Assembly: GCF_002386345.1 (NCBI RefSeq)
Contig: NZ_CP023507.1
Coordinates: 620,001 to 684,000 of the forward strand
Length of the DNA: 64,000 nt
Origin: Streptococcus oralis
GTDB taxonomy: Bacteria; Bacillota; Bacilli; Lactobacillales; Streptococcaceae
Reading direction: 5' to 3'
Of the stretch, positions 63,451-64,000 are shown piece after piece; within the stretch, counting starts at the first letter, position 1; the number at the start of each line of letters is the position of its first letter. Position numbers and translations under genes: made by a program. The notes under the pieces were generated by a model. It saw only the letters and a program-made list of their open reading frames with translations, was not told the origin of the DNA and ran no database searches.

Positions 63451-64000
63451 GAGTAAAAATATTTTAATGGTTGGATTTGGTAAAATTGGGAAAATAAAAG
63501 CTTATAAATGGATGGGCAGAGGCTACAATGTATATGTAAAAGATATAAAATTTTGTAATTTAATATTACTTAACAAAGGAATCAGTGTAGATGATGATTT
63601 ATCGAGACAATATTTTACCATTGAAATTTGTACTCCGACTAACCAACATGTAGTAGTATTGAAGAATATTCTAAAAAAATATTTATTTTCATATGTTAGT
63701 ATAGAGAAACCACTTTGTAATACATTTAAAGATCTAGAGGAAATTACTTCAATCATAAAAAAGCAACCAGATTTAGAAAAAAATATTTTTGTGAGTGAAC
63801 AATATTTTTATTCTACAATTTTAGATATTTTCTCAAATCATGGATGTTTTTCTTTGAGTGGAACAGAAAAAATACAGATTGAATTTTCTAAAAATAGAAT
63901 CTCGGATAATGAAAATGGAAGGTTTTTAGATGCGGAGATATTAGGTTACGGAATCGAACTTCCGCATATATTAGCGATTTTAAGATATTTAGGAATATCA
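63434..64000 (+). CDS. Gfo/Idh/MocA-family oxidoreductase, truncated by the window end
   Basis: The first 189 codons of an NAD(P)-binding oxidoreductase. MVGFGKIGKIKAYKW is the Rossmann start, EICTPTNQH the family's second motif, and SIEKPLCNT the EKP motif with the catalytic lysine. The frame runs off at 64000. It overlaps the CofE-like gene by 17 bases and so belongs to the same operon. Substrate unknown, probably a sugar or polyol derivative. Confidence 0.82.
   Translation, partial: MRVPIESKNILMVGFGKIGKIKAYKWMGRGYNVYVKDIKFCNLILLNKGISVDDDLSRQYFTIEICTPTNQHVVVLKNILKKYLFSYVSIEKPLCNTFKDLEEITSIIKKQPDLEKNIFVSEQYFYSTILDIFSNHGCFSLSGTEKIQIEFSKNRISDNENGRFLDAEILGYGIELPHILAILRYLGIS

Noticed and set aside
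23812..64000. Integrase gene and right attachment site of the ICE
   Set aside because: No tyrosine or serine recombinase and no second GTTACTCTTAAATAA were found; presumably beyond the window.

Overview
The window looks like the chromosome of a Mitis-group streptococcus (Streptococcus mitis / oralis / pneumoniae relatives). The reasons are the gene order aroA-aroK-pheA-LCP, a pneumococcal-type BOX repeat, a choline-binding phosphocholine esterase (Pce), LicD-family phosphotransferases and a PezAT pair very close to the pneumococcal one. The species is inferred from recognised families, not from a database search.

Bases 1-23,811 are host backbone. In order: the end of a YlbF-family gene; the end of the shikimate/phenylalanine pathway (aroA, aroK, pheA) and an LCP ligase; a phosphocholine/polysaccharide locus (LicD, GT2 glycosyltransferase, a polymerase-LicD fusion, another LicD, Pce, and a convergent flippase); mecA; hom-thrB; a BOX element; msrAB; a heterodimeric ABC exporter; an amidohydrolase (mtaD-like); and rplJ-rplL with its leader.

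At the last codons of rplL an integrative and conjugative element (ICE) of the ICESa2603/rplL-inserting type begins. The 15-bp attachment core overlaps the rplL stop codon. The ICE then carries a RepA_N initiator, an orphan cytosine methyltransferase, small accessory genes (one Spx-like without its cysteine motif), a CAAX protease, a structured non-coding leader, and a type IV secretion set (PcfB-like, VirD4, VirB2-like, VirB6-like, PrgI, VirB4, cell-wall hydrolase). After that come a small repeat-containing transcript, a PBECR4-like nuclease candidate, a giant methylase/helicase fusion, a VirB8-like protein and a TOPRIM primase-like protein. The defence and maintenance block follows: PezAT, then a three-gene Lamassu / ABC-three-component system. 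Next come a probable oriT, MobC-like proteins and a MobP-type relaxase. No integrase and no second att copy are seen, so the right end lies beyond 64,000.

Downstream of the relaxase, from 58,200 to the window end, is a very AT-rich cargo island. It holds a PlcR/TprA-type peptide-responsive regulator, a 44-codon exported-peptide gene with its own promoter, a 30-bp perfect palindrome, a decayed gene, a frameshifted SHP-type pheromone gene, and the start of an undefined biosynthetic operon (shikimate-dehydrogenase-like, xylose-isomerase-like TIM barrel, CofE/F420 gamma-glutamyl-ligase-like, Gfo/Idh oxidoreductase running off the end). Streptococci do not make F420, so the CofE-like ligase probably acts on another substrate. 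This signalling-plus-biosynthesis island and the Lamassu system are the most interesting content.
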